This document shows, one piece after another, positions 40,059-50,576 of a stretch of DNA of 64,000 bases. Numbering within the stretch: the first letter of the stretch is position 1; the number at the start of each line of letters is the position of its first letter. The position numbers and the translations under genes are program-made. The stretch covers positions 40,007,661 through 40,071,660 of the forward strand of contig OY829541.1 in NCBI GenBank assembly GCA_963691705.1. The letters are read 5' to 3'. Source of the DNA: Viola odorata (lineage: Eukaryota > Streptophyta > Magnoliopsida > Malpighiales > Violaceae). A model generated the notes under the pieces. That model had not been told where the DNA came from. It saw nothing but the letters and a program-made list of their open reading frames with translations, and ran no database searches.

Positions 40059-43000
40059 GGTGCTGTTTAGTTACGGAGAATTTTTTGAAAATTTTCCAAA
40101 ACTGGAATTATTTCTAAAATCTGTTTCACAGTCAAAAAATTCCATTTTGGAAAATTTTCGGAAATATTTCCATTTGGAAAACATTTTTCAAATTTTTAAA
40201 TTTTTTTTTTTTTACTTTAGTTCAATAACTTCATATTGTTAATCTAAACAAAATATATATGTTATTTTAGACATGTCTACCCTCGTAATTTTGATAATTA
40301 ATATGTAGATTGATACAAATTGTAATAAAAATACTTCATAATTGATATTTAACTAACTGATACTCCTAATTAAAATCATACGAGTAAAATTCAATAACCA
40401 ACCGTGTTATAAGAAATTTCATGGCACGTGGCGCACCAATGGCTTAATTAATTATGATTTAACTAACTAATGTTCGGTCACCTTTCTCATTTTGATTTTG
40501 CAGATTAATAAATATGAATTCAATTTTAATTTTAAAAAATCAATTAAATGAGCTCATATTAAAGTTACACTTATATGTAACGAATATATTTAATAATTTT
40601 TCATTTTAAAAAATTAAAATTAATAGATACACATAGGACTCACTCACTCCTAATATTAAATAATTTGTAGTATGTTTGGAAATATTTCCATTTGGAAAAC
40701 ATTTTCCAAATTTTCGGAAATATTTCCATTTGGAAAACATTTTCCAATTTTTTTTTATTACTTTAGTTCAATAAATTCATATTGTTAATCTAAAAATAAT
40801 AATGTTATTTTAGACATGTCTGCCCTCGTAATTTTGATGATTAATATGTAGATTGATACAAATTGTAATAAAAATACTTCATAATTGATATTGAACTAAC
40901 TAATACTCCTAATTAAAACCATACGAGTAAAATTCAATAACCAACCATCTTATAAGAAATTTTATGGTATGTGGCGCACCAATGGTTTAATTAATTATGA
41001 TTTAACTAACTAATGTTCGGTCACTTTTCTCATTTTGATTTTGCAAATTAATAAATATGAATTTACTTTTAATTTTAAAAAATCAATTAAATGAGTTGAC
41101 AATAAAATTGAATTAACAATAGTAGTAGTTTTTTTTTCATTGTTTTTTAATTACGGAGAATTTTTTGAAAATTCCATTCTGAATTTACTTACAGGGATTT
41201 TCTGAAAATTTTCCAAAACTGGATATATTTCCAAAATTTGTTGCACAACAATATTTTTCTCCAAATGAAATTAATTCCAAAATTTTCCATTTGGAAAACC
41301 AATCCCATCCCGCCACGTCATAAGACCCATTTTTTAAATATTAGTTTGAAGGGAGTATTTTAGGCGGGAAAAAAATTCTAAATTAATTCTAAATAAGTTT
41401 AAAACCCATTTATAAAATATTAAGAAAAATAAGAAAAGTGGATATATAATTACTAATCTTGAGATGAAGATTATGTTTTTGTAACTTTTAATTTATTTTG
41501 TTCAAAGTATTAAGTAAGAAGATTGAGTTTTTGTATGAAAGAAAAATTAAAAATGATGAGAGAGAGTAAAGTTGACCTGTAGACCCCACTTTGGAAATAA
41601 AGTGAAGAAATTTTTGGAAAACATCAAATATGGTGTTTCCAAAAGTTGGAGTATTTGTAGTGTTAATTTTGGAATTATTTCCAAAACTGAATAGTAATTG
41701 GAGAATTGGAAAAAATTTCAATTTTTGAAAAATTTTCCAAAAATTAAACAACCCTTAAATGGCTTGTGCTTTTGAATTTAAACATGAATATGTTTACCAT
41801 ACTGATATTTGATCTTTAATAAACTTAAAATGGGCTACTATTTAGTTTATTAATCTTAACAAAAAAATAACATTAGCATTATTTTTTAATTAAAATAAAA
41901 TTGATTTAACAATAGTAGTAGTAATTAAAATAAAATTGATTCAACACGAGGAATCTCACTTGAAATGAATAAGATCCCGAACCAAAAATACTAAAATATG
42001 CAATAAAATGAAACAAAATAAATAGTAATCATAAAGAAAAAGTTCGATTTAAGGTCCGAATTTACTCGCTCAGAATCCTCAATAAATATGAATTCACTTT
42101 TAATTTTAAAAAATCAATTAAATGAGCTCATATTAAAATTACACTTATATGTAACGAGAAAATTACACTTATTTTCGTGGATGAGGAAGGATAACAAGAA
42201 AATATGCATTGTTTAACTATCGACATTCGTCATTGAGAAATGTGATTGAAAGGGCTTTTGGCGTTCTGAAGGCTAGATTTCCAATCTTAAAGTCCATTCC
42301 AAATTATCTTCTTCATCGTCCGAGGCAAATACCTCTAGCTTGTTGTACACTACACAACTTTATTCGAATGGAAGATAGAGTTGATCAACTATTCACAGAA
42401 TATGGTACAGAAGGTCAGCAAAATTTAGACGAGAACGAAGCTAATGTGACGCAAGAAGGTATTCAAGTGGATATGTCCCAACAACAACTAATGAATGACG
42501 TTAGAGAAGATATTGCAAATCAATTATGGTCTCATTATAATAATTGTTAGAATATGAAGAAGTAACAATTTAAATTAAGTATGTTTTGAATGTTGATATT
42601 TGTGGTATTCACGTAATGAACAAATAATTCAAGACTATTTTATATGTATTTTATTTTCATAAACGGAATTATTATATTTATACTTGATCTTAGGTGAATA
42701 CGATTTCGAGTTTGTAGTATTCACGTCATGAACAAATAATTCAAGACATGTATTTTATTTTCATGAACGGAATTATTATATTTATATTTGATCTTTAACG
42801 TGAATAGATTTAGCATATTTATAAATTATGAGGGTAGAAATGTCCAAAATAACATTGTTTCTTTTTTATGTTAACAATATGGATCGTTTGAGCTAAAAAA
42901 AAAAAATAATTTGGAATTTTTTTTTTGGAAAACTTAAAAAATGGCGTTTCCAGAATTTTCCAAATTTGTAGTGTTAATTCTGGAAAACTGAATAGTAATT

Positions 43001-43492
43001 GGAGAACTGAAAAATTTTCTGAAAATTTTCCATTTGGGAAAATGTTGCTGTGAAACAGATTTTGGAAATATTTCCAATTTTTAGAAAATTTTCCAAAAAT
43101 TAAACAACCCTTAAATGGCTTGTGCTTTTGAATCTAAACATGAATATGTTTACCATACTTATATTTGATCTTTAATAAACTTAAAATGGGCTACTATTTA
43201 GTTTATTAATCTTAACAAAAAAATAACATTAGCATTATTTTTTAATTAAAATAAAATTTATTTAATAATAGTAGTAGTTTTTTTTCTTCAAAAAAGTAAG
43301 AAATAGTTGTTAGGTGAATACGATTTTGAGTTTTCTAAGGTTGGAAAATGAAGGCTGGAAAACAGAAAACGTACTGTAGCTGTGAAACAGAATTTTGGAA
43401 AACAGAAATAATTCCGGAAATAACTCCAGATGGAAAATTTTAAAAAACAGAAATAACTCCAAACAGAATTAATTCCGTTATGAAACGCAGCT
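40059..43492 (+). mobile_element. Array unit 13, complete, right end of the array
   Basis: 3434 bp, followed by TAA and unrelated sequence (GCTTTTATTG). Near its 3' end it reads TTTTTCTTCAAAAAAG (C at 43286), as do the dispersed copies at 57027 and 58774 (reverse strand), whereas the other units have an uninterrupted T run. The terminal unit therefore keeps what is probably the ancestral state. Confidence 0.92.
42173..42550 (+). pseudogene. Transposase remnant, unit 13
   Basis: Same fragment, in the last unit of the array. Confidence 0.88.
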
Positions 43493-43495
43493 TAA

Positions 43496-44275
43496 GCTTT
43501 TATTGATTGGGGGAAGACTTGCTCTAATTAAGTCATTGTATATTCTCTATTCCCGTGGGTGCTGCGCATGAAATGGAAAAAACCCAGCCAACGGTTCGGC
43601 GAGGTGGTCACGTGGTGTCGCTATCGTTGTTGTTCTGTTGCTGTCGTTGTTTCGCTTGGAAAACTTAGAATTAGAGAAGATGAAATCTTAGAATTCTAAA
43701 ATCCCTACAAAACAAACAAAATTGGGAAAAAAATAATAATAACACACCCTTCTCCGAAAAGTTTTGTTCTAGTTCCGCCACTTTATGTCAAGTCATTATA
43801 CGCAAAGGCTTTACTGTAGTAGTGAATTCTAAAATAAAGAAAAAAAAAACTAGTTTTAAAAATGATGTAACTTTTAATTAAATAATTTTTTTTAAAAATA
43901 TTGTGCGAACTTACACTTAAAATGGATAATATCATTTCATTAAAAAATACTACTAGATGATATTGGTTCCACTCACTCCAGGAACTACAATATTGCTATA
44001 ATTGAGACGGATTATTAAATTTTAAATCCTCCTGATCCCTTTTGTGTTTTGTTAAAAATGGATTCTTTTGTATCTTCTTTTCATTAATGAAGTTTCGGTT
44101 GATTATAAAAATAAAAATAAAAATAAAAATAAAAATAGTTCCTGCCAATCCACACAACCTTGTGCAAAAAGATGATGATTTTGACTATTGCTTCCTTAAA
44201 AACTTCACCGGTAGACTAGATTTGTCAAAATGCATTGATACTTGAACGGGTTTTGTAACAATTTTTTTGGGTAGG
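43496..44275. other. Unique right flank of the array, no gene seen
   Basis: The sequence changes abruptly after TAA at 43493-43495. No convincing gene is visible. It contains a short microsatellite of repeated AAAAAT at about 44107-44137. Short open frames here have no recognisable domain. Confidence 0.6.
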
Positions 44276-44364
44276 ATTCGGAGTATATTTTAACAAAATC
44301 AATCGGTTTTTTTTTTAAACAAATCCAAACCGATTGATTTTGTTAAAAAAAAATCCCTCCGAAT
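44276..44364. repeat. Short foldback (inverted repeat) sequence
   Basis: Perfect 20-bp arms TTAACAAAATCAATCGGTTT at 44290-44309 and its complement at 44327-44346 enclose a 17-bp loop. Outside these, ATTCGGAG at 44276-44283 pairs with CTCCGAAT at 44357-44364 with a small length difference between the arms. It may be a minimal MITE or foldback element. Its ends resemble the CTCC...GG style of Stowaway elements, but no clear target duplication is visible. Confidence 0.75.
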
Positions 44365-44470
44365 TTATTTAGATGTCATATTTAGTTATTTTTTCATCTT
44401 TTTAGTTGTTCAAATTAGAGTTCCTAGGTTAGTTTAGTTTTTTTTACTCTTTTTACATTTTTAATAATTA

Positions 44471-44746
44471 CTCTTACCGTTTTAAAAAAAATGTTAAATT
44501 TATCTAAAAAAATATTCAAATTAGTAGTCTATTTTATGGTTTTATGGTTCTAATATTGTTAGTTGTATTTTTTTACCTTTCCAATACATTATCATCAACC
44601 CTTCCCTTTTCCCAAAGTGTCTATTGATCAATTAAAGGATTATAATTAATTAATTAAGCATACCTATATCAACAATTATTTGGATAACTATATTTTTTAT
44701 ATGTAATTTTATAATTAAAAATTCATCTCTTATAAAACGGAAGGAG
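44471..44746. mobile_element. Stowaway-type (Tc1/mariner) MITE, 276 bp
   Basis: The left end CTCTTACCGTTTTA (44471-44484) matches the reverse complement of the right end TAAAACGGAAGGAG (44733-44746) at 12 of 14 positions. Both resemble the CTCCCTCCGTTT-type terminus of plant Stowaway MITEs. TA flanks both ends (44469-44470 and 44747-44748), the expected 2-bp target duplication. The interior is AT-rich and non-coding. Confidence 0.7.
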
Positions 44747-44748
44747 TA

Positions 44749-44983
44749 TATATAGATAATGTTATAATTAATTTTACTTGAGAAAAAAAAAGAACGGGAG
44801 TATGGGGAGAAGTGTGAATATCCCCAATATTTTTTTTTCAAAGCACCCAATAACACGGGTGATTGATGGTTTAATTCATATATTTTTGTTATTTAAATTT
44901 GGCAAATTAGATGACAGAACTACCTAAAATCTCCCTACTTATGCAGATTTGCGAGGAGGTAGCAAGCAAGGAGAAAACATCAG
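44749..44983. other. Spacer without recognised features
   Basis: AT-rich DNA between the Stowaway-type MITE and the Gypsy-like LTR. No coding or RNA signal was seen. Confidence 0.5.
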
Positions 44984-46364
44984 CTTTGAGCGTGTCCCAA
45001 ACAATCGATCAATCTTGGACGCAGGCTTGGCCAAGATTGATCTGCTAGATGCGTGTTGATAAAGGAGTCACGGAGTGCGCGCATTTGGAGCGACAACTGG
45101 ATGCGAGCTGGAAGATAGAGTCGGCTAGCGAGAAGACCTATGGATCCTGATCCGATCCTGATTTTGAACAAACAATATTTTCTTTTCTTTTATCTTAATT
45201 TAAGATTTTGAATAATTTTTTTGTAATATTCTTAGTTTGAAATTTGGATTTGGAAAAAAGCCGTGTTAGGTGGGGATCCTAGTTTTTATTTAAAAGCTAG
45301 GAAAGGCTACCTATCATGGACATCTTCCATCTCCGGTTTCTTGTTTGCAAAACACTTGCTCTGTAATTTTCATTTAGAAAATACAGATTTAATTTCAATT
45401 TTCATTTCTCCAATATTCATTGTCTTTTTCATTATGTCATGTAGTAGCTAAACCCCCATTTCTGGTAAGGGTTGTTGAGCTATTCTTTGCTTCGTGAGAT
45501 CAAAATAAACTCCATAGTTTTCTCGTTCATAATCATCTCAACCCCTATTAGAACAAACCGGTCTCCATTAAAATCGAGGTTTGATCACCCTTAGGTATTA
45601 GTGAGAGATTTGCAGTCAGCCAAGGAGGGGACGAGTCGAAACCGAATTGGTTAAGTAGACAGCTAATCTCGCGCAGATTAGTGGGCGTTGAGAGGTATAG
45701 GCCTAACCAGACTGACAATCTAGGGCTTCGACTGGGGAGTAGCTTGGCCTAGACATTGTCTTCCCCTATTCCATTGAGAAAGTGCATGCGACTCAAGACA
45801 ACAGTCAATTGGATAAATCCTTTAGCCAGCAAGGTGTCTACTGAATAGGATCATCAGGAGAGGGAATACCTGCCAGGTGGTTACAAGAGGAGGGAAGTAG
45901 GATCGGAAAGGAGTTCCTCCCGATCTATAGCAATGTTATGAATGTGGAATGCAAAAACCCTTGAGTCAATGATCGAAGCAAATGAATGAGTGCTTCAGTA
46001 TCGCCCTTACCATGAATTCTTTCCCGTTATTTATACCTTCTTAATTACAACATTCGAATCTTGGCCAAATATCTTGACCAAGATCAATCTTTACAATATT
46101 TACCCAATCTTGGCCAATCTAATTGACCAAGATTGCTTTTCTATTTAATTGTTATTTGTTTGTTTAGTTTTAGGAACACCCCAAATCAACTCCAGTGACG
46201 AGGAAGTCAACCAAGACTACAATTCATAACCAGATCTCTAAGGACGATCCTCTTACCACAATCTACAAGTCTTTGTGGACAAGTGATAAGTTGTAACCCT
46301 TTTTCTACTCATATTCATATGTATTTTTACAACTATATTTGATGCTCTCGATAGACAATCAAAT
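44984..46364 (+). mobile_element. Putative 5' LTR of an Athila-like Ty3/Gypsy element (boundaries approximate)
   Basis: The right boundary follows from the primer site at 46367. The left boundary is a guess: TGAGCGTGTCCC near 44986 is a possible TG start. The length (about 1.4 kb), non-coding character and position upstream of a primer site plus gag fit an LTR. A matching 3' LTR is not present in this window, so the ends cannot be fixed by comparison. The segment repeats the word AATCTTGGCCAA and its complement several times. Confidence 0.5.
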
Positions 46365-46366
46365 TT

Positions 46367-46386
46367 TGGCGCCGTTATCGGGGATC
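46367..46386 (+). promoter_or_regulatory. Primer binding site complementary to tRNA-Asp
   Basis: TGGCGCCGTTATCGGGGATC differs at one position from the complement of the 3' end of plant tRNA-Asp (TGGCGCCGTTGCCGGGGATC). A tRNA-Asp primer is typical of Athila/Tat-type Gypsy elements. This site primes minus-strand DNA synthesis during retrotransposition. Confidence 0.85.
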
Positions 46387-46430
46387 TAACTATGTTTTGT
46401 AGTTTTATTTTAATTTTAATTTTGTAGTTG

Positions 46431-47223
46431 ATGACCAGGTCCTCGAAAGAAGACTTGCTTCCACTCAACCCTGAGCTTACAAGAACTGAAACACAAATCA
46501 GAAAGAGAGCCAAAAGAAACTTTGAAAGAGATAGTGAATAAGAATTTTCTGGTTCGCAGACAGATTCTGGTCTAGGTATCAATCTTGGCCAAGCCTCTGA
46601 CCAAGAGGAAAACCAAGTCCCAAACCCACCACCTAACTAGGAAGAAAACAACAACCCAGCTATGGCAGAAGAACCAGAAAGAACCATGAGAGAGTTGAAT
46701 AGAGGGGCAGAAAGAGAAACATACTCATGTATCCAATTGCCCCCTATCGCAAATGATTGGTCAATCAAGATAAATATTATATCCAACCTCACTAAATTCC
46801 ATGGCCACTCAAATGAAAACCCATACAACCACTTGCGAAATTTACATCTCCAGTGTGACACCTTGAAACCTATAGGAGTTACAATTGAGAGAGCCAAACT
46901 CAAAGCGTTCCCTTGGTCTCTTGAGGATTCATCGAAGAATTGGTTTTATTCTCTCCCCCATAACACCATCACAACATGGGGAGAAATGTCCTCTGTTTTC
47001 CTAAACAAATATTGGAACGCGACCAAGGCAGGAGAAGCTAGGAAGAACTTCGTCTCCATCCAGCAAAGGGGCAATGAAAGTCTTAGTGAGTACCATCAAA
47101 GATTCAGGGATCTACAAGACATTTGCCCCATACATGGTGTTGCAGACCAACTCTTGGTGCAATATTTCTACGACAGGATGAGCCAAAAAGACAAAGAAAG
47201 GGTAGATTCAGCAGCCAGGGGAG
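46431..47223 (+). pseudogene. gag: Athila-like Gypsy gag, broken by two stops and a Copia insertion
   Basis: ATG at 46431 begins MTRSSKEDLLPLNPELTRTE. The frame is interrupted by TAA at 46539-46541 and TAG at 46638-46640 and then stays open through a retrotransposon gag domain: FHGHSNENPYNHLRNL, LKAFPWSLEDSSKNWFYSLP, TTWGEMSSVFLNKYW, SLSEYHQRFRDLQDICP. This is the capsid region of Gypsy gag (Retrotrans_gag family). Homology stops at DSAARG (about 47223), where the Copia LTR begins, and the rest of gag and pol is not seen downstream. It is non-functional; the identification as Athila-like rests on the primer site and on gag style. Confidence 0.8.
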
Positions 47224-47465
47224 TGTTGGGTATGTGGAATCTGATATATACCACATCGCTAACATAGGGAATGGAGGCCGACCCTTTCCCTATAAATAGA
47301 CTCTCTTGTAATTGTAAAACTAACGAATATTAAGACTAATAATATTTGTGCGGTTTGTGGAGTACGGCTAGACCGATACCACGTTAATCCCTTATCTTGT
47401 CTATTATCGTTTATCTTTCTCAATCTAGGTTATCTTTCGGTCTCCTACTCAGGTAATTCCTAACA
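47224..47465 (+). mobile_element. 5' LTR of a Ty1/Copia retrotransposon (242 bp)
   Basis: It starts TGTTGGG and ends CCTAACA, giving TG...CA ends with near-perfect 7-bp inverted termini. A TATA box (TATAAATAG, 47291-47299) sits in the expected position. It lies directly before a degenerate initiator-Met primer site and a Copia gag-pol. It interrupts the Gypsy gag, so it is the younger insertion. No matching 3' LTR was seen in the window. Confidence 0.85.
47291..47299 (+). promoter_or_regulatory. TATA box in the Copia LTR
   Basis: TATAAATAG lies 67 bp into the LTR and is followed by pyrimidine-rich DNA, consistent with an LTR promoter driving gag-pol on the plus strand. Confidence 0.6.
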
Positions 47466-47466
47466 A

Positions 47467-47483
47467 CTAGTAGCGGAGCAAGG
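47467..47483 (+). promoter_or_regulatory. Degenerate primer binding site of the Copia element
   Basis: CTAGTAGCGGAGCAAGG follows the LTR by one base. It resembles the plant Copia consensus TGGTATCAGAGC, complementary to initiator tRNA-Met, with at least two changes in the first seven bases. It is probably decayed. Confidence 0.55.
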
Positions 47484-47499
47484 TTAGTGAGTAGGAGTG

Positions 47500-50400
47500 A
47501 TGGCAAGCGATGGGAAGATAAAGATCGACAAGTTTGATGGGATAGACTTTGGATTTTGGAAGATGAAAGTCGAGGACTTACTGTATCAGAAAAAGCTGCA
47601 CGAACTGTTAGAGGAGAAAAAGCTAGAGGCGATGAAACAACAAGATTGGGACTTGTTGGATAGGCAGGCTCTGGGTGTAATACGGTTGACACTGGCGAAG
47701 AACGTTGCTTACAACATCGTTGGTGAGAAGACTACACACGGACTGATTAAGGCGTTATCAAATCTGTACGAGAAGCCCTCTGCAGCTAATAAGGTATATT
47801 TGATTCGCCTGGTAGTCAATACGAGGATGAAAGAAGGTGGTTCTGTTGCTGATCATGTGAACGAATTTAATTCTATACTATCTAGATTAGTTTCCGTTGG
47901 GATTACATTCGATGATGAAGTACAGGCCTTGTTGTTGTTGTCCTCGTTACCTGACAGCTGGTCAGGGTTTGTCACAGCAGTTAGTAGTTCGTCTGAGACT
48001 ACTAAGCTAACGTTCACAAGAATTCGCGACTCAATTCTTGGAGAAGATATTCGTAGGAGGAATTCTGGGGAATCATCGGGCTCTTTATTGAGTATGGATG
48101 GTAGAGGCAGACAAGTTGGGAAGGGGCAGAATCAAGGGCGTAACAGATCGAAGTCCAGGAAGAGAGGGCAGTCAAAGAATCGCAAGGATATTGTGTGCTG
48201 GAATTGTCAAAAGACTGGTCACTTCAGGAATCAGTGTACGGCTCCTGCAGTTCCTAAACCAAAGAAGAATGATGGTAACTCAGTTAACACAGTGGAAGAA
48301 GTTAGTGATGATGCGCTGATTTGTTGTGTTGAGTGTTCTATTGAATCTTGGGTCATGAATTCTGGTGCATCATTCCATGCCACTCCAAGCAAGGATTCAA
48401 TGCTGAATTTCAGGTCTGGAAATTTTGGCAAAGTTTGTCTTGCTGATGACGAGACTTTGGACATTACAGGTATGGGAGACATCAAAATCAGAACCTCTTT
48501 GGGAACAATATGGTTGTTAAAAGATGTTAGATACGTTCCTGGACTCAAGAGGATGCTGCTCTCTGTGGGTCAGTTGGATGAGGAAAGGTATCGTGTTATC
48601 TTTGGAAACAGACAATGGAAGGTTGTGAAGGGGAATTTGGTTGTTACTCGTGCTGATAAGGTTGGAACTCTTTATACTATGGAACAATCATGTGATGAGG
48701 TTAATGCAGTTACTGATGATGTTGGTCTATCGACTCTTTGGCACCAAAGGCTTGGGCATATGAGTCAGAAGGGTATGAAGTTGCTAGTTTCTAAAGGCAA
48801 GATTCCGGAACTGAAGAATGTGGAAGTTGGATTCTGTGAACCATGTGTGTTTGGGAAGTAGAAACGAGTTACTTTTGCAAAATCAGGGAATACACCCAAG
48901 TCTGGGAAGTTAGAGCTAGTTCATACAGATGTGTACAGACTGACTACAGTTACCTCCTTGGGAGGATCACGCTACTATGTCACTTTCATTGATGATGCCA
49001 CTAGAAAGGTATGGGTTTATTTTCTAAAAAATAAATCTGACATGTTTGAAACCTTTAAGAAGTGGAAGGCAGAAGTTGAAAACTAGATATGGTTGAAGAT
49101 TAAGAGCCTGAAATTAGATAATGGGGGTGAATACAACAGTGATGAGTTCAAAGCCTATTGTGTAGAACACGGAATTAGAATGATAAAGATTATTCCTGAG
49201 ACACCGCAGCAGAATGGAGTTGCAGAGCGAATGAATAGGACTTTGAATGAGAGAGCCAAGAGTATGAGGATACATGCAGGATTACCAAAGATGTTTTGGG
49301 CAGATGCAGTTAGTACAACAACATATCTCATTAATAGAGGACCCTCAGTTCCTTTGGGGTTCAAGATTCTAGAGGAAGAGTTGCAAGAAAAAGAGGTAAA
49401 ATCTCTCACACCTGAGAGTTTTTGGTTGTGTTTCTTATGTGCGGGTTAAAGATTCTGACAGGGATAAGCTTGATCCTAAAGCAAAGAAGGTTACTTTTAT
49501 TGGCTATGACTCAGATGAGATGGGATACCATTTCTGGGATGAGTTGAATAGGAAAGTCATTAGAAGCAGAGATGTCACCTTCAATGAGAATGCAGTGTAT
49601 AAGGATAAGCTTGCAGCAGATTCTGAAACGACAAAGAAACAAGCAGTAAAAGAGCAGATTGTGTTGGAAGACATTACAGAGGATGTTCTTGCAGGGGACA
49701 GTGGGAGATTGGCAAACAGAGATGCTGAGGAGGTAGTCCCACTTGCCCTAGATGTTGCAGTAAGAAGATCAAATAGAGTTTCGCGACCTCCACAAAGATA
49801 CTCTCCTTCAGCTTATTACTTGCTTTTGACTGAGGATGGTGAGCCTGAGAGTTATTCAGAGGCAATGCAGATGGATGAGTCAGTTCAGTAGGAGCTAGCC
49901 ATGAACGAGGAGATGAGTTCCCTTGAGAAGAATGAGACTTGGTCGTTGACTAAGTTACCAGCAGGAAAGAAGGCTTTGCAGAATAAATGGGTGTTCAAGA
50001 TTAAAGAAGAACTTGATGGCAGCAAGAGATACAAGGCAAGGTTAGTGGCGAAAGGTTTTCAGCAGAAAAAGGGCATTGATTACAATGAGATTTTTTCTCC
50101 GGTTGTCAAGATGACAACTATCAGACTTGTTTTGGGTATCGTGGCTGCAGAGGAATTACATCTGGAGCAGCTAGATGTGAAGACCGCGTTCTTACATGGT
50201 GATCTTGAGGAAGACATTTATATGACACAACTAGAGGGGTTCCTAGTAGCTGGGAAAGAGGACATGGTTTACAAGCTGAAAAAGAGCTTGTATGGTTTGA
50301 AGCAAGCACCAAGACAGTGGTACTTGAAGTTTGACAGCTTTATGATGAGGAGTAAGTACACGAGGTGTACCATGGATCATTGTTGCTATGTTAAGCAATT

Positions 50401-50576
50401 TGATTCATCTTATATTATACTGTTGTTGTATGTTGATGACATGTTAATCGCAGGATCTGACATGAGGGAAATCAACAAGTTGAAGAGACAGATATCTCTA
50501 GATTTTGAGATGAAAGATTTGGGTCCCTCAAAGCAGATACTTGGTATGAGCATCATTAGAGATAAAAGTGAGCTAA
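47500..50576 (+). pseudogene. gag-pol: Ty1/Copia gag-pol polyprotein, decayed and 3' truncated
   Basis: ATG at 47500 (MASDGKIKIDKFDG). Gag has a UBN2-type region and a CCHC knuckle, CWNCQKTGHFRNQC. The aspartic protease site reads WVMNSGAS, so the catalytic Asp of DSGA is Asn. The integrase zinc finger is seen as HQRLGH...CEPC, and its catalytic residues as HTDV, DNGGEY and NGVAER. RT runs from NKWVFKIKEE to GMSIIRDK with YVDDML intact. Breaks: TAG at 48859, TAG at 49084, a frameshift between about 49350 and 49440, and TAG at 49889. RNase H and the 3' LTR are absent: homology ends near 50576 and is followed by unrelated DNA. The element order protease-integrase-RT defines Copia. It is not functional. 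Confidence 0.9.

Larger units (their letters stand above)
1..43495 (+). repeat. Tandem array of full-length non-autonomous PIF/Harbinger elements, 3437-bp period
   Basis: The same sequence recurs every 3437 bp from the left window edge to 43495 (3436 bp for two right-hand steps). The repeat boundaries coincide with transposon ends: each unit begins GGTGCTGTTTAGTTACGGA, ends AACGCAGCT, and is joined to the next by TAA only. Dispersed relatives at 57232 and 58576-62029 have the same two ends next to TAA/TTA, so the unit boundaries are true element termini rather than an arbitrary satellite phase. The 3-bp TWA target and the DDE_Tnp_4-type transposase remnant identify PIF/Harbinger. There are 11 complete units, one cut by the window start and two cut by the N gap. 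The array ends at TAA 43493-43495, followed by unrelated sequence. Its left end and true copy number are not visible. Confidence 0.95.

Noticed and set aside
40060..40242. A 60-codon plus-strand frame in unit 13 near its 5' end
   Set aside because: It arises from one changed run length in an AT-rich subterminal region and is closed in the other units.
1..43495. CRISPR-like or centromeric satellite interpretation of the periodicity
   Set aside because: The repeat unit is a 3.4-kb transposon with defined termini, far longer than CRISPR or typical centromeric monomers. A centromeric role cannot be judged from sequence alone.
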